A stretch of DNA of 52,585 nucleotides from Prosthecobacter sp. (GTDB lineage: Bacteria > Verrucomicrobiota > Verrucomicrobiia > Verrucomicrobiales > Verrucomicrobiaceae). Each line of letters begins with the position of its first letter. Positions within the stretch are counted from its first letter, which is position 1. Of this stretch, positions 8,577 to 17,790 are shown piece after piece. Location: assembly GCA_021733925.1 (NCBI GenBank), contig JAIPJY010000050.1, positions 1 through 52,585 of the forward strand, read 5' to 3'. The notes below the pieces were generated by a model. The model was not told the origin of the DNA, ran no database searches, and saw nothing but the letters and a program-made list of their open reading frames with translations. The position numbers were made by a program, and so were the translations under genes.

Positions 8577-9356
8577 ATGCTTCATTGCAAAACATGTCTG
8601 CCCTGGATGCTGGCCGCCGCATGGCTGGCATCCTTCCCATTGTCGGCGCAGGAGGCACTGACCGAAGAGCAGCGGCAGCTTGTGGAGAACTTCAGGAGGG
8701 GGAAGAAAGGAACGTACCAGGAACGCATGCAGGCGGAGGACTATCTGGATGAGATGGACGCCAAGTGGGGAGACCAGGTCTGGTTCAACGCGCTGCTGGC
8801 CGACCTAGGAGGCCCTCGGGAGAAGGACTTTATGACGCGTGCGCGGTCCCTCTCGATGCTGGAAAAGCGTTATGGCAGGAACGAATGGTTCAAAAGCCTG
8901 CTGCTGAAACTGGCCGGGCCGAAGGAGAAGGATGATGCTGTGCGCGGCTGCGCCCTCAGCACTTTGGGCAGGGTCTGGGGGCCTCAGGAGTGGCTGAAGG
9001 ATATTTTGATTTCCCTCGCCGGGCCGAAGGAGAAGAACACTGACATGCGCTTCAAGGCCATCCGTGCTCTAGGACGAATCTGGGGCAGGCAGCAGTGGCT
9101 GAAGGACTTCCTCGTCTCGCTGGCCGGACCCCAGGAAAAAGAACTGAGGGTCAGGCGGCAGGCCATGCAGATGCTGGTGCGAATCTGGGGAGCGCAGGAC
9201 AATTTCAAATCGCTGCTGTTACAGGCCCTTGGACCAGAGGAGAAAAACGCGGAGATTCGTGAAACAGCGGAGAAAGAACTGCACCGCTACTGGCCAAAAC
9301 TCAAGCTCCCGCAGGCGGCGTCGGCTGCCATTGCTGCGAAAAAGAAGGCTGGGTAA
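8577..9356 (+). CDS. secreted HEAT-like repeat protein
   Basis: This 259-residue protein has a signal peptide (about residues 1-24, cleavage near LSA/QEA). After a short helical linker come five consecutive 35-residue repeats at residues 69-103, 104-138, 139-173, 174-208 and 209-243. Their consensus is W(F/L)K..L..LAGP(K/Q)EK....R..A...L.R.WG...: two helices with an invariant GP.EK turn, as in HEAT-like solenoids. It is probably a periplasmic protein-binding scaffold. It lies 118 bp after the DUF4175-like gene in the same orientation and may be co-transcribed. I do not know an exact named family. The repeat spacing is strikingly regular. Confidence 0.7.
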   Translation: MLHCKTCLPWMLAAAWLASFPLSAQEALTEEQRQLVENFRRGKKGTYQERMQAEDYLDEMDAKWGDQVWFNALLADLGGPREKDFMTRARSLSMLEKRYGRNEWFKSLLLKLAGPKEKDDAVRGCALSTLGRVWGPQEWLKDILISLAGPKEKNTDMRFKAIRALGRIWGRQQWLKDFLVSLAGPQEKELRVRRQAMQMLVRIWGAQDNFKSLLLQALGPEEKNAEIRETAEKELHRYWPKLKLPQAASAAIAAKKKAG

Positions 9357-9817
9357 TCATCTCAGGGAGCCCTCTATCATTCCGCGTTGTGGAAGTCGTC
9401 GTCTTCCCCATCAGCCGCTCCATTTGCGCATAGGCAGCGGCGGACGTAAGCCGCGGCATCCGCGAGCGCGCCTGCCGAGCCTGCCTGGAGTAGCTGCTGA
9501 GTGTCATGCGGAAGCATAGGCGAGAAATGATTGGCGGGCAAGAAGGAGGTCAGAGGGGCTGATGCTCGTCTGTGGCATGATGGGGCATTAACAGGATCAA
9601 AGCTGAGGATGAATCTGAAGGCAAGGCTTTGGCGAAGGCGGACACTCCAAGCGTCTCTTCAATCGCTCAGAGAAGGCTTGCTTTGAAGCGTGATTTGGAG
9701 GTGCCCGAATTGTCCAGAGCGAGCTGAAGCTCGCGAGTACTTTGGTTGCGCAGGCGCCTCTCCGCGCTCCTGTCACACGCCGGAAAGGCACATGGCTTTT
9801 CGCGGGTGCTGCTCTCC
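9357..9817. other. 461-bp intergenic region
   Basis: No gene with recognisable features lies here. Open frames on both strands (for example 9301-9507 minus) lack signal peptides and family motifs. GC-rich inverted segments around 9435-9470 may terminate the HEAT-like gene. A small perfect palindrome lies at 9719-9734. The TTG-initiated extension of the next gene into this region (from 9746) is unlikely. Confidence 0.5.
9719..9734. repeat. small palindrome GCGAGC-TGAA-GCTCGC
   Basis: A perfect six-base stem with a TGAA loop, of the kind found as short interspersed palindromes between genes. It lies 84 bp before the spermidine-synthase-like gene. Confidence 0.45.
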
Positions 9818-10489
9818 ATGAAACCTTTTCTTTTGCTGGCTACTTCTCACACGCCTGATGGCGCGGAGCTGACGCTGCATGCGCATGACTCGAATTTTTA
9901 CCTGCGGGTGAACCGGCAGCCATTGATGGGCACCAATGCATCCGAATCCGAAAAGGTCCTCGCAGAGCTGGCCTGTGCGCGACTGAGCGCTGGCCCCGCA
10001 CGCGTCCTCATCGGCGGCCTCGGCTTTGGCTTCACCCTGCGCCGCGTGCTGGAACTCATGGGCCCTGCCGCGCAGGTGCAGGTGGCGGAGCTGCTGCCGC
10101 AGGTGGTCGCGTGGAACCGTGAGTATTTGAGCGGTGTGAATGGGGCGTTGCTGGACGATCCGCGTGTCGAGGTCACGGTGGACGATGTCTTCCAAATCAT
10201 CAGCCGCGCCCCCAAAGCCCACTACGACGCCATCCTGCTGGATGTGGACAACGGCCCCATCGCCATGGTGCAGGACGGCAATGCCCGCCTCTATCAGACC
10301 CAGGGATTTTCCGCCATCACCCACGCCCTGAAGCCCGGCGGCCGCGTCACCTTCTGGTCCGCCAGCACGGATCATGCCTTTGCGAAACGACTCTCCAAGG
10401 CGGGCTTTAAAGTCGAAACGGTCGCCGCGAAGGCGTATCCGCAGGCCAAGCGCTGCACGCACACGATCTTTGTCGCGGAGCGGAAGTAA
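9818..10489 (+). CDS. spermidine synthase-like SAM-dependent protein
   Basis: This 223-residue Rossmann-fold protein carries the glycine-rich motif VLIGGLGFGFTLRRVLE (about residues 63-79). After it come an acidic strand (AELLPQVVAWNREYL) and the post-motif YDAILLDVDNGP, a combination seen in stand-alone spermidine-synthase-like (COG0421-type) proteins. The canonical aminopropyltransferase GGGDG and DSSDP signatures are absent, so polyamine synthesis is doubtful and another SAM-dependent transfer is possible. I take the ATG at 9818 (MKPFLLLATSH) as start. The frame extends upstream only from a TTG. No polyamine genes are nearby. The hybrid kinase gene follows after 165 bp. Confidence 0.7.
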   Translation: MKPFLLLATSHTPDGAELTLHAHDSNFYLRVNRQPLMGTNASESEKVLAELACARLSAGPARVLIGGLGFGFTLRRVLELMGPAAQVQVAELLPQVVAWNREYLSGVNGALLDDPRVEVTVDDVFQIISRAPKAHYDAILLDVDNGPIAMVQDGNARLYQTQGFSAITHALKPGGRVTFWSASTDHAFAKRLSKAGFKVETVAAKAYPQAKRCTHTIFVAERK

Positions 10490-10654
10490 TCGACCTCGTT
10501 CCCGAAGGCTCCATGTGAATTCATGCATCACTGCGCCTGTCACATTGAGCCAGTGCTCAGCAGCCGTTAAAAAAGTCAGGGACCCGCAGACATTTTTAGT
10601 GGCGTTAATGCAATGGAAATGAGAGATTTATCAAATAATCCATTTTAGTAAAAA

Positions 10655-13600
10655 ATGCTAATCCAACACAAAATTCAGGTGGGATTCTTTGCAGCGTTGG
10701 TCTTCCTGCTCCTCACCGGCGTGAGTGCCTGGTGGAGCGAGCAGCAAAATGTGGCCACCTTTGACTCCTTTGACCACACCCACCGCGTCAATGACGTGCT
10801 CGACGAGATTCTCGTGGAACTGCTCAACGTGGAAACGGGAAAGCGGGGGTTTGCCATCTCGGGTGACGAAGCGTTCCTGCAGCCCTACCAGGTCGGCATC
10901 ATTGCGGTGCCAAAAGCATTCGCGCTAGCGAAGCGTTTGATGCTGGAGAACCCCAGACAGCAACAGCGGCTGGCGGTGCTTGATCCGTTGATTCAAGACA
11001 AAATCAACCATGCCAGCGAGGTGATCCAACTGCGCCGCAGCGGCGATGCCGCCGGCGCACTTCGGCTCATCACAGAGGGGCAGGGCAGGCAAAACATGGA
11101 AGAAATCCGCCAGGTGATTGTCGCATTGAAAGGCGAAGAGAACGCTCTGCTCCCAGGCATCGAGACCAAGGCGAAGCAACTCTCCCGCACGACCATGATC
11201 ATTGTGGCCTTCGGCGGCGTGCTGTCCCTCGGCATGATCGGCATTGCCAGCTTCATCGTGAGGCGCGATTTCGAAAAACGGCAGCAGGCGGAGGCAGAGC
11301 GCGAGCTTTTTTTCACCGTGCCGCTGGACATGCTCTGCATCATCAAAGCCGACGGCTATCTCAAACGCGTCAATCCCGCCTTCACCCAAATCCTGGGCTG
11401 GAGCGCCCGGAAGCTGACGACGCGGCCCTACATCGAGTTTGTGCACCCGGATGACCGCGCCGCCACAGAGGCCGAAATTGCACGACAACTTGCTGAGGGC
11501 AAAGGCGTCCTCCAGTTTGAAAACCGCTGTCTGCACAAAGACGGCTCCTCACGCGTGTTCTGGTGGAAGTCCGTGCCACAGCCGGACGGACTCATCATTG
11601 CCACCGCACGCGATGTGACAGAGCAGAAAACCGTCGCTGAAGTCCTCCGCGACCGTGAGGAAAAGCTGGCCGTCACACTCAATTCCATCGGCGACGCCGT
11701 GCTGGCCACCGACGCGCAGCGGCGGATCACGCGGATGAACCCCATCGCGGAAAAGCTCACCGGCTGGACGCTGGCGGAGGCCCAGGGACGCCCGGTGGAT
11801 GAAGTCTTCCACATCATCAACGAAGAGACCCGCGAACCGGCAGTCATCCCGGTGGATGACGTGCTGAGCACCGGCGAAATCCACGGCCTGGCCAATCACA
11901 CGGTCATCATCTCCCGTGACGGCACCGAGCGGCCCATCGCAGACAGCGCCGCACCCATTCGCGACCGCGCAGGCGGCATCATCGGCGTGGTGCTGGTCTT
12001 CCGGGATGTGAGCAAGGAGCACGAAATCGAACGCATTCAGCACAGCAGCGCGGCTTTGAACCGTGCCGTGATCAATTCCATGATGGCCAACATCGCCGTC
12101 GTGGACCGGCACGGCACGATCATCGCCATCAACGATGCCTGGGAACGTTTTGCGCGGGAAAATGGAGCTGATGCCACGATGTCCACCGTGGGCGTGGGCG
12201 CCAATTATCTGGAAGTCTGCCAGCAGGCTGTGCAGGAGCCAGGCGGGGAAGCGCAGCAGATCATGGACGGACTGCGTGGCGTTCTGGATCATTCCTGGCC
12301 GACGTTCAAGCACGAGTATGCCTGCCACTCGCCCACCGAACACCGCTGGTTCACCATGCAGGTCTCCCACTTGTCCCGGGAGGAGGGCGGGGCGGTCATT
12401 GCGCAGATCAACATCACCGAGCGCAAGCGGGCCGAGCAGGTGCTGGCAGATTTCAAAGCCGCGCTTGATGAGCACGCCATCGTCGCTGTCACGGATGCAA
12501 ACGGCGTCATCACCTATGTGAACGACAAATTCTGCGCGACCTCGAAATATCCGCGCGAAGAACTGATCGGCCAGGAGCATCGCATCATCAATTCCGGACA
12601 TCACCCGAAAGACTTCTTCGGCAAACTGTGGCAGACCATCACCAGCGGGCGTGCATGGAAAGGCGAAATCAAAAACCGTGCGAAGGACGGCTCCTTCTAC
12701 TGGGTGGACACCACCATCGTGCCCTTCCTCGGTGCAGACGGGAAGCCCGCGCAATACATCGCCATCCGCACGGACATCACCAGCCGGAAGCATGTGGAGG
12801 ATGTGATCCGCCAGTTCAACACGGAACTCGAGGATCTCGTCGCCCTGCGCACCGGTGCGCTGCAGGAGCGGGAGGCGCAGCTGCGCGAGGCACAGCGCAT
12901 CGGCCAGATGGGCAGCTGGCAGCTGGATCTGCTCACCAACCACCTGATATGGTCGGACGAGATCTTCCGAATTTTTGAGAAGGATCCCGGGCTGTTCAAG
13001 GCGTCCTTCGAGGCCTTCGTGGAAACGGTGCACCCGGATGACCGCAGCATGGTGGCCCAGGCCTACGAGGAGTCCGTGCGCAACCACACCGCCTATGAAA
13101 TCGAGCACCGGCTGCTGCTGCCCGGTGGCCGCATCAAGTTTGTACAGGAGCGTGGCGAGACGGTGTATGACGCCGCCGGCAAGCCCTTGCATTCGTTCGG
13201 CACCGTCCAGGACATCACCGAGCGCAGACTGGCGCAGGAGCGGGATGCCGCGCATCTGCGCAAGCTGCGCCGGCTGTCCGAATTGAGCCTGCAGCTCTCG
13301 GGAGATCCGGGAGCTGTGTTCGAGGAGGTCGTGGGCATGGTGGCGACACTGTTTGACGTCCCCATTGTCTGCCTCTCGGAGATCGCCGGCCATGAACTGC
13401 GGTTCAAGGCGGTGTATCTCAATGGTCAGATTCAGCGGGATGCAGGCGGGTGCCAGCTGGCCGTCACCCCTTGTGCTTCGGTGGAAGCGACCAAGGATTT
13501 ACGCATTTACGAACGTGTTCAGGAACATTTCCCGCAGGCGGCGTTTCTCCGTGACCACAACGCGAACGCCTACTGCGGCGTCCCTTCGCTGGATGCCCAG

Positions 13601-14890
13601 GGCAACGTCGTGGCCATCACCTGCCTGCTGGACTCCAGGCCGCACGAATTCACCGAGGAGGATCAGGAGATGATGCGCATCATCGCCCAGCGCATCGCGA
13701 TGGAACTGGAGCGGAGTCAAACCATCGCCGAACGCAAAAACATGGAAAGCCAGGCCCTGCGTTCGCAGCGCATGGAGGCCATCGGCACGCTGTCCGGCGG
13801 CGTGGCGCATGATCTGAACAACGCGCTCGCCCCCATCCTGATGGGAGTGGAACTGTTAAGAGCGCGGTATCCCCAGGAGTCGAAGATCCTGGATCTGTTT
13901 GAGTCCAGCGCCAGGCGCGGTGCGGCGATGGTGCGCCAGTTGCTGACTTTTGCCAAAGGCGCGGAAGGAGAGCGCGTCGTCCTTCGGGTGGAACATCTGG
14001 TCATGGAAATGGAGAAAATGATGCAGAGCAGCTTCCCCAAGAACATCCGGCTCGTGGTCTCCTGCGCGCCGGAACTCCCCGCCGTGCTCGGAGACGCCAC
14101 GCAGTTGCACCAGGTGCTCCTGAACCTGTGCGTCAACGCCCGCGATGCCATGCCCACGGGCGGCACGCTCACCCTGGAGGCGCAGTCCAGCGTGGTCGAT
14201 GAAGCCTTTGCCAGCACGGTGCCCGATGCACGGCCAGGCAACTACGTGGCGCTGCGGGTGCATGACACCGGCACCGGCATTCCGCAGGAAATCCTCGAGC
14301 GGATCTTTGATCCGTTCTTCACCACCAAAAGCCAGGACAAAGGCACAGGCCTCGGCCTCTCCACCGTCATGGGCATTGTGAAGAGCCATGGCGGATTCCT
14401 GCGGGTTTCCTCGAAGCCGGACCAGGGCTCGACATTCACCGTCTTCCTTCCCGTCCATGCGGCAGACACTGCCGTGGAGCTCACCCCTGCACCGGTGGTG
14501 TCATGCCCCGGCCATGGGGAAACCGTCCTTCTCGTGGATGACGAAGCCGCCGTGCGCGAGATGGCAAGCGTGGTTTTGCAGCGGCTGAACTTCATGCCCG
14601 TGACCGCCACCGATGGCGCGAATGGGCTGCAACTGGCCAAGCAACACCAGGCCGATCTACGTGTCATCATCACAGATCTGCACATGCCCCACATGGACGG
14701 CCTGGCCTTTGTCCGCGTGCTCCGGCTGGTGCTGCCGGACGTCCCGGTCGTGGTCGCCAGCGGGCGGCTGGAGGATCCGCAGGCGGCTGAGATGAAGGCT
14801 CTGGGTGTGACTCACCGGCTGGACAAACCCTTCACGGAAAGACAGCTCGCCGAAGTGTTGCAGGCTGTCCTTGCGCCAAATTTGAGCTGA
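10655..14890 (+). CDS. hybrid sensor histidine kinase (CHASE3-5xPAS-GAF-HisKA-HATPase-REC)
   Basis: This 1,411-residue membrane sensor has TM1 at about 8-26 and a periplasmic CHASE3 domain (about 30-170, with the signature [16 protein letters not shown]). TM2 spans about 179-201. Five PAS-type regions follow at roughly 218-320, 337-455, 468-592, 601-716 and 747-862, with a GAF domain at about 880-1,030. The HisKA phosphoacceptor is His1052 in [11 protein letters not shown]. The HATPase has NLCVNARDA and DTGTGIP and a GTGLGLS lid. The C-terminal receiver has VDDE, the phosphoacceptor Asp1341 (ITDLHMP) and Lys1391 (DKPF). It can phosphorylate its own receiver. No output regulator is adjacent, so the next relay partner is unknown. 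The upstream DNA is unusually AT-rich and has no clear Shine-Dalgarno sequence. Confidence 0.92.
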   Translation: MLIQHKIQVGFFAALVFLLLTGVSAWWSEQQNVATFDSFDHTHRVNDVLDEILVELLNVETGKRGFAISGDEAFLQPYQVGIIAVPKAFALAKRLMLENPRQQQRLAVLDPLIQDKINHASEVIQLRRSGDAAGALRLITEGQGRQNMEEIRQVIVALKGEENALLPGIETKAKQLSRTTMIIVAFGGVLSLGMIGIASFIVRRDFEKRQQAEAERELFFTVPLDMLCIIKADGYLKRVNPAFTQILGWSARKLTTRPYIEFVHPDDRAATEAEIARQLAEGKGVLQFENRCLHKDGSSRVFWWKSVPQPDGLIIATARDVTEQKTVAEVLRDREEKLAVTLNSIGDAVLATDAQRRITRMNPIAEKLTGWTLAEAQGRPVDEVFHIINEETREPAVIPVDDVLSTGEIHGLANHTVIISRDGTERPIADSAAPIRDRAGGIIGVVLVFRDVSKEHEIERIQHSSAALNRAVINSMMANIAVVDRHGTIIAINDAWERFARENGADATMSTVGVGANYLEVCQQAVQEPGGEAQQIMDGLRGVLDHSWPTFKHEYACHSPTEHRWFTMQVSHLSREEGGAVIAQINITERKRAEQVLADFKAALDEHAIVAVTDANGVITYVNDKFCATSKYPREELIGQEHRIINSGHHPKDFFGKLWQTITSGRAWKGEIKNRAKDGSFYWVDTTIVPFLGADGKPAQYIAIRTDITSRKHVEDVIRQFNTELEDLVALRTGALQEREAQLREAQRIGQMGSWQLDLLTNHLIWSDEIFRIFEKDPGLFKASFEAFVETVHPDDRSMVAQAYEESVRNHTAYEIEHRLLLPGGRIKFVQERGETVYDAAGKPLHSFGTVQDITERRLAQERDAAHLRKLRRLSELSLQLSGDPGAVFEEVVGMVATLFDVPIVCLSEIAGHELRFKAVYLNGQIQRDAGGCQLAVTPCASVEATKDLRIYERVQEHFPQAAFLRDHNANAYCGVPSLDAQGNVVAITCLLDSRPHEFTEEDQEMMRIIAQRIAMELERSQTIAERKNMESQALRSQRMEAIGTLSGGVAHDLNNALAPILMGVELLRARYPQESKILDLFESSARRGAAMVRQLLTFAKGAEGERVVLRVEHLVMEMEKMMQSSFPKNIRLVVSCAPELPAVLGDATQLHQVLLNLCVNARDAMPTGGTLTLEAQSSVVDEAFASTVPDARPGNYVALRVHDTGTGIPQEILERIFDPFFTTKSQDKGTGLGLSTVMGIVKSHGGFLRVSSKPDQGSTFTVFLPVHAADTAVELTPAPVVSCPGHGETVLLVDDEAAVREMASVVLQRLNFMPVTATDGANGLQLAKQHQADLRVIITDLHMPHMDGLAFVRVLRLVLPDVPVVVASGRLEDPQAAEMKALGVTHRLDKPFTERQLAEVLQAVLAPNLS

Positions 14891-14891
14891 G

Positions 14892-15591
14892 ACCACGATC
14901 AATTGAAAACAGCTCTGTCCCCGGATCGAATCAGCTGCTCTAACTGGGATCATTTCACCTGCGGAGCCGCTCTCCTGTCTTGAAGGCCAACGGCCTTCCG
15001 TATCATAGATAAGGGATGCCGCGTGTCCTCCGAAGCTCAGCTTGCCCTCCCGAATAACTTCCCCCCTCTCTTTTCCCGTTCCACATCTCCGCAGCTCTCC
15101 CGGCTTCTGAGTACGTAGTTCGGGGTTCGCTTCGCGGCTCCGCAGCAGCCCGTTCTGGAAGTCCCGCATCACTCCAGATTTGAAACCAGCCATCGCACGT
15201 TTTGTAGTACCGGCTTTAGCCGGAATCTGGAAACTTAGTTCGCGCATACGGCTCCCAATCAAACTCCCGACAGTTACTCCCCGTTCCACAATCTAGCCGC
15301 CTTGAGTTCAGGTGCTTCGTAGCTTTAGCGAAGAATGGGCAGAGCGAAGGAGGAAGCCTCGGCGAGGCTTCCCTGGTACGGGCCGACACCCTCCGGGCAG
15401 CAAACCCAGCGCGCCCTTCGCACGCCGCGTCCGCCAGCAGCGCCTGCCCGCCATTCCGCCGCACGCAGGCAGTGCTCCCGCAAGCCCCCATGTCTGCTCT
15501 CGATGCCTCCACCCACTTCATAGGGGATCACTCGATCGCACAAATCTCGTCAGTCGGCTGAATGACAGACCCGTTTTCAATCCAGTGTGGT
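14892..15591. repeat. composite intergenic repeat element, copy A
   Basis: The element begins two bases after the kinase stop codon. Its first 117 bp match 52,399-52,515 with two differences by eye. Its end (15,566-15,591) is an imperfect inverted copy of its start (20 of 26 bases). Inside are hairpin 1 (14,982-14,998), a palindrome-rich insert (about 15,025-15,340) and a core (15,343-15,411) shared with copies B and C. No transposase gene is present, so it is a non-autonomous or MITE/REP-type element. The open frames across it are spurious. Apart from this element, nothing else was seen between the kinase and the L,D-transpeptidase gene. Confidence 0.7.
15174..15230. repeat. nested palindrome within copy A
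   Basis: The outer arms CCAGATT (15,174-15,180) and AATCTGG (15,224-15,230) enclose the perfect inner palindrome CCGGCTTTAGCCGG (15,210-15,223). It is part of the segment that separates the two halves of copy A. Confidence 0.55.
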
Positions 15592-15675
15592 ATGAGACTG
15601 CGAACCGGAGCGCAGCGGAGACAGCTGCAGGCCAACTGGCGAAGCCAAACCTTAAACTTGCAACCCACCCACATT

Positions 15676-16302
15676 TTAAGGCACCACTTCCACCGGCGTA
15701 CCGACGGACACCTCGCGGTAAAACTTCTCGGCCATATGCCCCGGCAAACGGATGCAGCCATGCGATGCGGCATAGCCGGGGAGATACCCCTGGTGCATGC
15801 CGACGCCGCCATAGATGCGCATGAAGTAGTACATCTTCGCTCCTTCAAAGCGCGTGCCCGGCGGCTTGCGGTCGGTGCGGTTGCTGATGTTCTGCATGAT
15901 CACGTTGCCCTGGTAGTCCTCGTAGTCGCCGTAGATGGAGGATTTGTGGTCGATGTCCTTCTCGGTGATGTGGTACCTGCCGGGCCGTGTGTCGTAGCCC
16001 TCAGCACCGGAGGAAATGGGCGAGCCACCGGCGAGCTGGCCGCGCTTGAAGAGGTACACCATCTGCTCGCTGAGATTGATCACCACGCTGGGCTTGCCGC
16101 TGATCTCGTCCGCATACCAGAAGGAGTTGTCGTTCGGGCCAAAGAGTCCGGTGAGGCCCTTCCAGACAAAGCGCGAGGCGCGCGGGATGTCACTGGTCAC
16201 AAACCTGCGACTGTAATGAAAGGCATTGTTGCCCGTGTTTTTCACGGTGTTGCAACTGACGAGACTGAGCGAAAAAAGAAGAAGCAGCCGGAGTGACATC
16301 AT
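15676..16302 (-). CDS. L,D-transpeptidase (YkuD) lipoprotein
   Basis: This 208-residue enzyme should cross-link peptidoglycan or attach proteins to it. The ATG at 16,302 gives a short lipoprotein signal (MMSLRLLLLFSLSLVSC, lipobox LVSC). The frame before it starts only with TTG. The YkuD domain occupies roughly the last 140 residues. The catalytic motif SHGCIRLPG, with the active-site Cys and the preceding MHQGY histidine, lies near the C-terminus. The gene follows the giant surface protein gene on the same strand after a 33-bp inverted repeat. A link between this enzyme and anchoring of the giant protein is possible, but only inferred from position. Confidence 0.88.
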   Translation of the reverse strand: MMSLRLLLLFSLSLVSCNTVKNTGNNAFHYSRRFVTSDIPRASRFVWKGLTGLFGPNDNSFWYADEISGKPSVVINLSEQMVYLFKRGQLAGGSPISSGAEGYDTRPGRYHITEKDIDHKSSIYGDYEDYQGNVIMQNISNRTDRKPPGTRFEGAKMYYFMRIYGGVGMHQGYLPGYAASHGCIRLPGHMAEKFYREVSVGTPVEVVP

Positions 16303-16344
16303 GCACCGCAGCAATGCTTCTGGGATGACGAAATGCAACGGCTA

Positions 16345-16445
16345 GAGTTTAAAGTTTCAGGTTTAATGTTTCAAGTTGGCCGGAAGTCCTGCAAGCCCAT
16401 TGGCTGCTCGGGAACTTGAAACTTTAAACATTAAACCTGCAACTC
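16345..16445. repeat. AT-rich 33-bp inverted repeat after the giant gene
   Basis: The left arm 16,345-16,377 (GAGTTTAAAGTTTCAGG..) and right arm 16,413-16,445 pair at 27 of 33 positions with a 35-bp spacer. It stands between the giant gene stop and the L,D-transpeptidase start and could terminate or attenuate read-through. A 12-bp piece of the same motif (ATGTTTCAAGTT) follows the DUF4175-like gene near 8,471, so it may belong to a repeat family. Confidence 0.65.
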
Positions 16446-16455
16446 CCCCCCTGCC

Positions 16456-17790
16456 CTACGGCTTCACCAAGAAGAAGGCACGGAAGCCATCGAGGAGAGG
16501 CAGGTTCGTCACTTCGAGGCCGGTGGTTTCATCCACCCACTGGGACTGCGGGTTGAGGAGGTAGTTTTGATACACGGCGGTGGCAGGGTCGGTGTCGCCG
16601 CTCCAGAGGCGCAGGCGTGAGCCGAGGGTGAAGGGCTGTGTGCCGGGAGCCTGCGGGGTGGCGAGGCCGATGCCGAGCAGCGAGGTGCCTGCGCTCTGCG
16701 GCAGGGCGAGGGCGGCGCTGCGGACTTCACCCAGGAAGGTGAGCGTGGCCGGTGTGCTGCGGACCTGCACCAGCATGCCTGTCTGCGGCGAGATGATGCG
16801 TGCGGCGTCATTCGCGAGTGCGGCGTCTCCATCACGCACCCACTGCGCGGTGCCGTTGGTGGTGGTCTGCAGCCAGTTGATCTGGAACTGGCCGCTGGCG
16901 CTGTCGAAGAACATGATGCGGTCTGCCGTCTCCGCCGCTGTCGCTGGTTGCAGGCCGGTCACCGGCAGCAGGCCGCCAAGAGTCCAGTGTGGACGGATGC
17001 AGATGCGTGCTCCGGCCAGGGCGCTGTCTGCGCTGGTGGTGAGCGAGATGCTGCTGGTGGTGGAGGCGGTGGTGGTGTCGAGATCCATGGTGCGTCCGGT
17101 CAGTGCGCCGCTGAGCACTTCCGCATAGTAGCTCACGCCATTCTGCAACTGCGTGCGGATGTCTCCGCCAATGGTGTTGAGCACCACGGTGCGGCCACTG
17201 ACGGAGGCGACCTGACCCGTATAAACGGCAGGCAGCAGCAGCGGCATGGACAGCGACTGACGGCCCACAGCGAACTGCATGCGTGCCCAGCCCTGAGCTC
17301 CGGTGGTGGCGGTGGCTTCCGGGGTGCCGTCGAGGTTGGCATCCAGCGTGACTTTGATGCGCAGGTAGCCGCGTGAGGCACCGCTGAAGAGGGACTCCAC
17401 ACGGCTGTAGCGCAGCGTTTCCGTCTGATCCGCGTTGACCGTGGTGACCGGTGTGAGGGCCAGCGTGGTCCAGGTGGTGAGATCATTGCTGCCTTCCAGG
17501 TAGAAGCGCAGATCTGCATGCGAGCCGGAAGGCCGTGTGAGCACTGCGTCGATGGCACCCGTGACGGTGTTGTTCACCAGCGTGAAGCGCGACACTCCGA
17601 GGCCGCTGCCACCGGCTGTGCCGAGAGCGTATTCCAGCAGGTTCGTCTGGCCATCGGCATCCGGATCATCATTTGGACTGTTGAGTCCGCTCAGGCTGTT
17701 CTGCGACTGCCATGCGGTGAAGGTGGACGGAGCGGAGTAGGTGCCGGGATTGGTCACGAGGTTGCGTTTGACCTCCACGGCATTTGGCGA
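16456..17790 (-). other. giant protein C-terminal region (TSP3-like motif plus TIGR02597-like domain)
   Basis: This encodes residues about 9,754-10,197. The motif DPDADGQTNLLEYALGTA resembles the calcium-binding thrombospondin type 3-like tail common in exported Verrucomicrobia proteins. A domain follows with RPHWTLGGLLP and repeated FTLGSRLRLW/LRIKVTL strands, which matches my memory of the Verrucomicrobia family TIGR02597. It is a candidate for a sorting or surface-retention domain, but no anchoring motif is visible. Confidence 0.6.

Noticed and set aside
9301-9507. Minus-strand 68-codon frame after the HEAT-like gene
   Set aside because: It overlaps the end of a well-supported gene and has no recognisable motif or ribosome binding site.
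9746-9817. N-terminal extension of the spermidine-synthase-like gene
   Set aside because: It depends on a TTG start and encodes an Arg-rich leader without family features. The ATG at 9,818 gives the expected N-terminus.
11549-13393. 614-codon minus-strand open frame across the histidine kinase
   Set aside because: The kinase on the plus strand has clear domains through the same region; the opposite frame has none.
14657-15289. 210-codon minus-strand open frame at the kinase end and repeat
   Set aside because: It runs from repeat copy A into the kinase gene. The piece shared with 52,395-52,577 is explained by the DNA repeat, not by a protein family.
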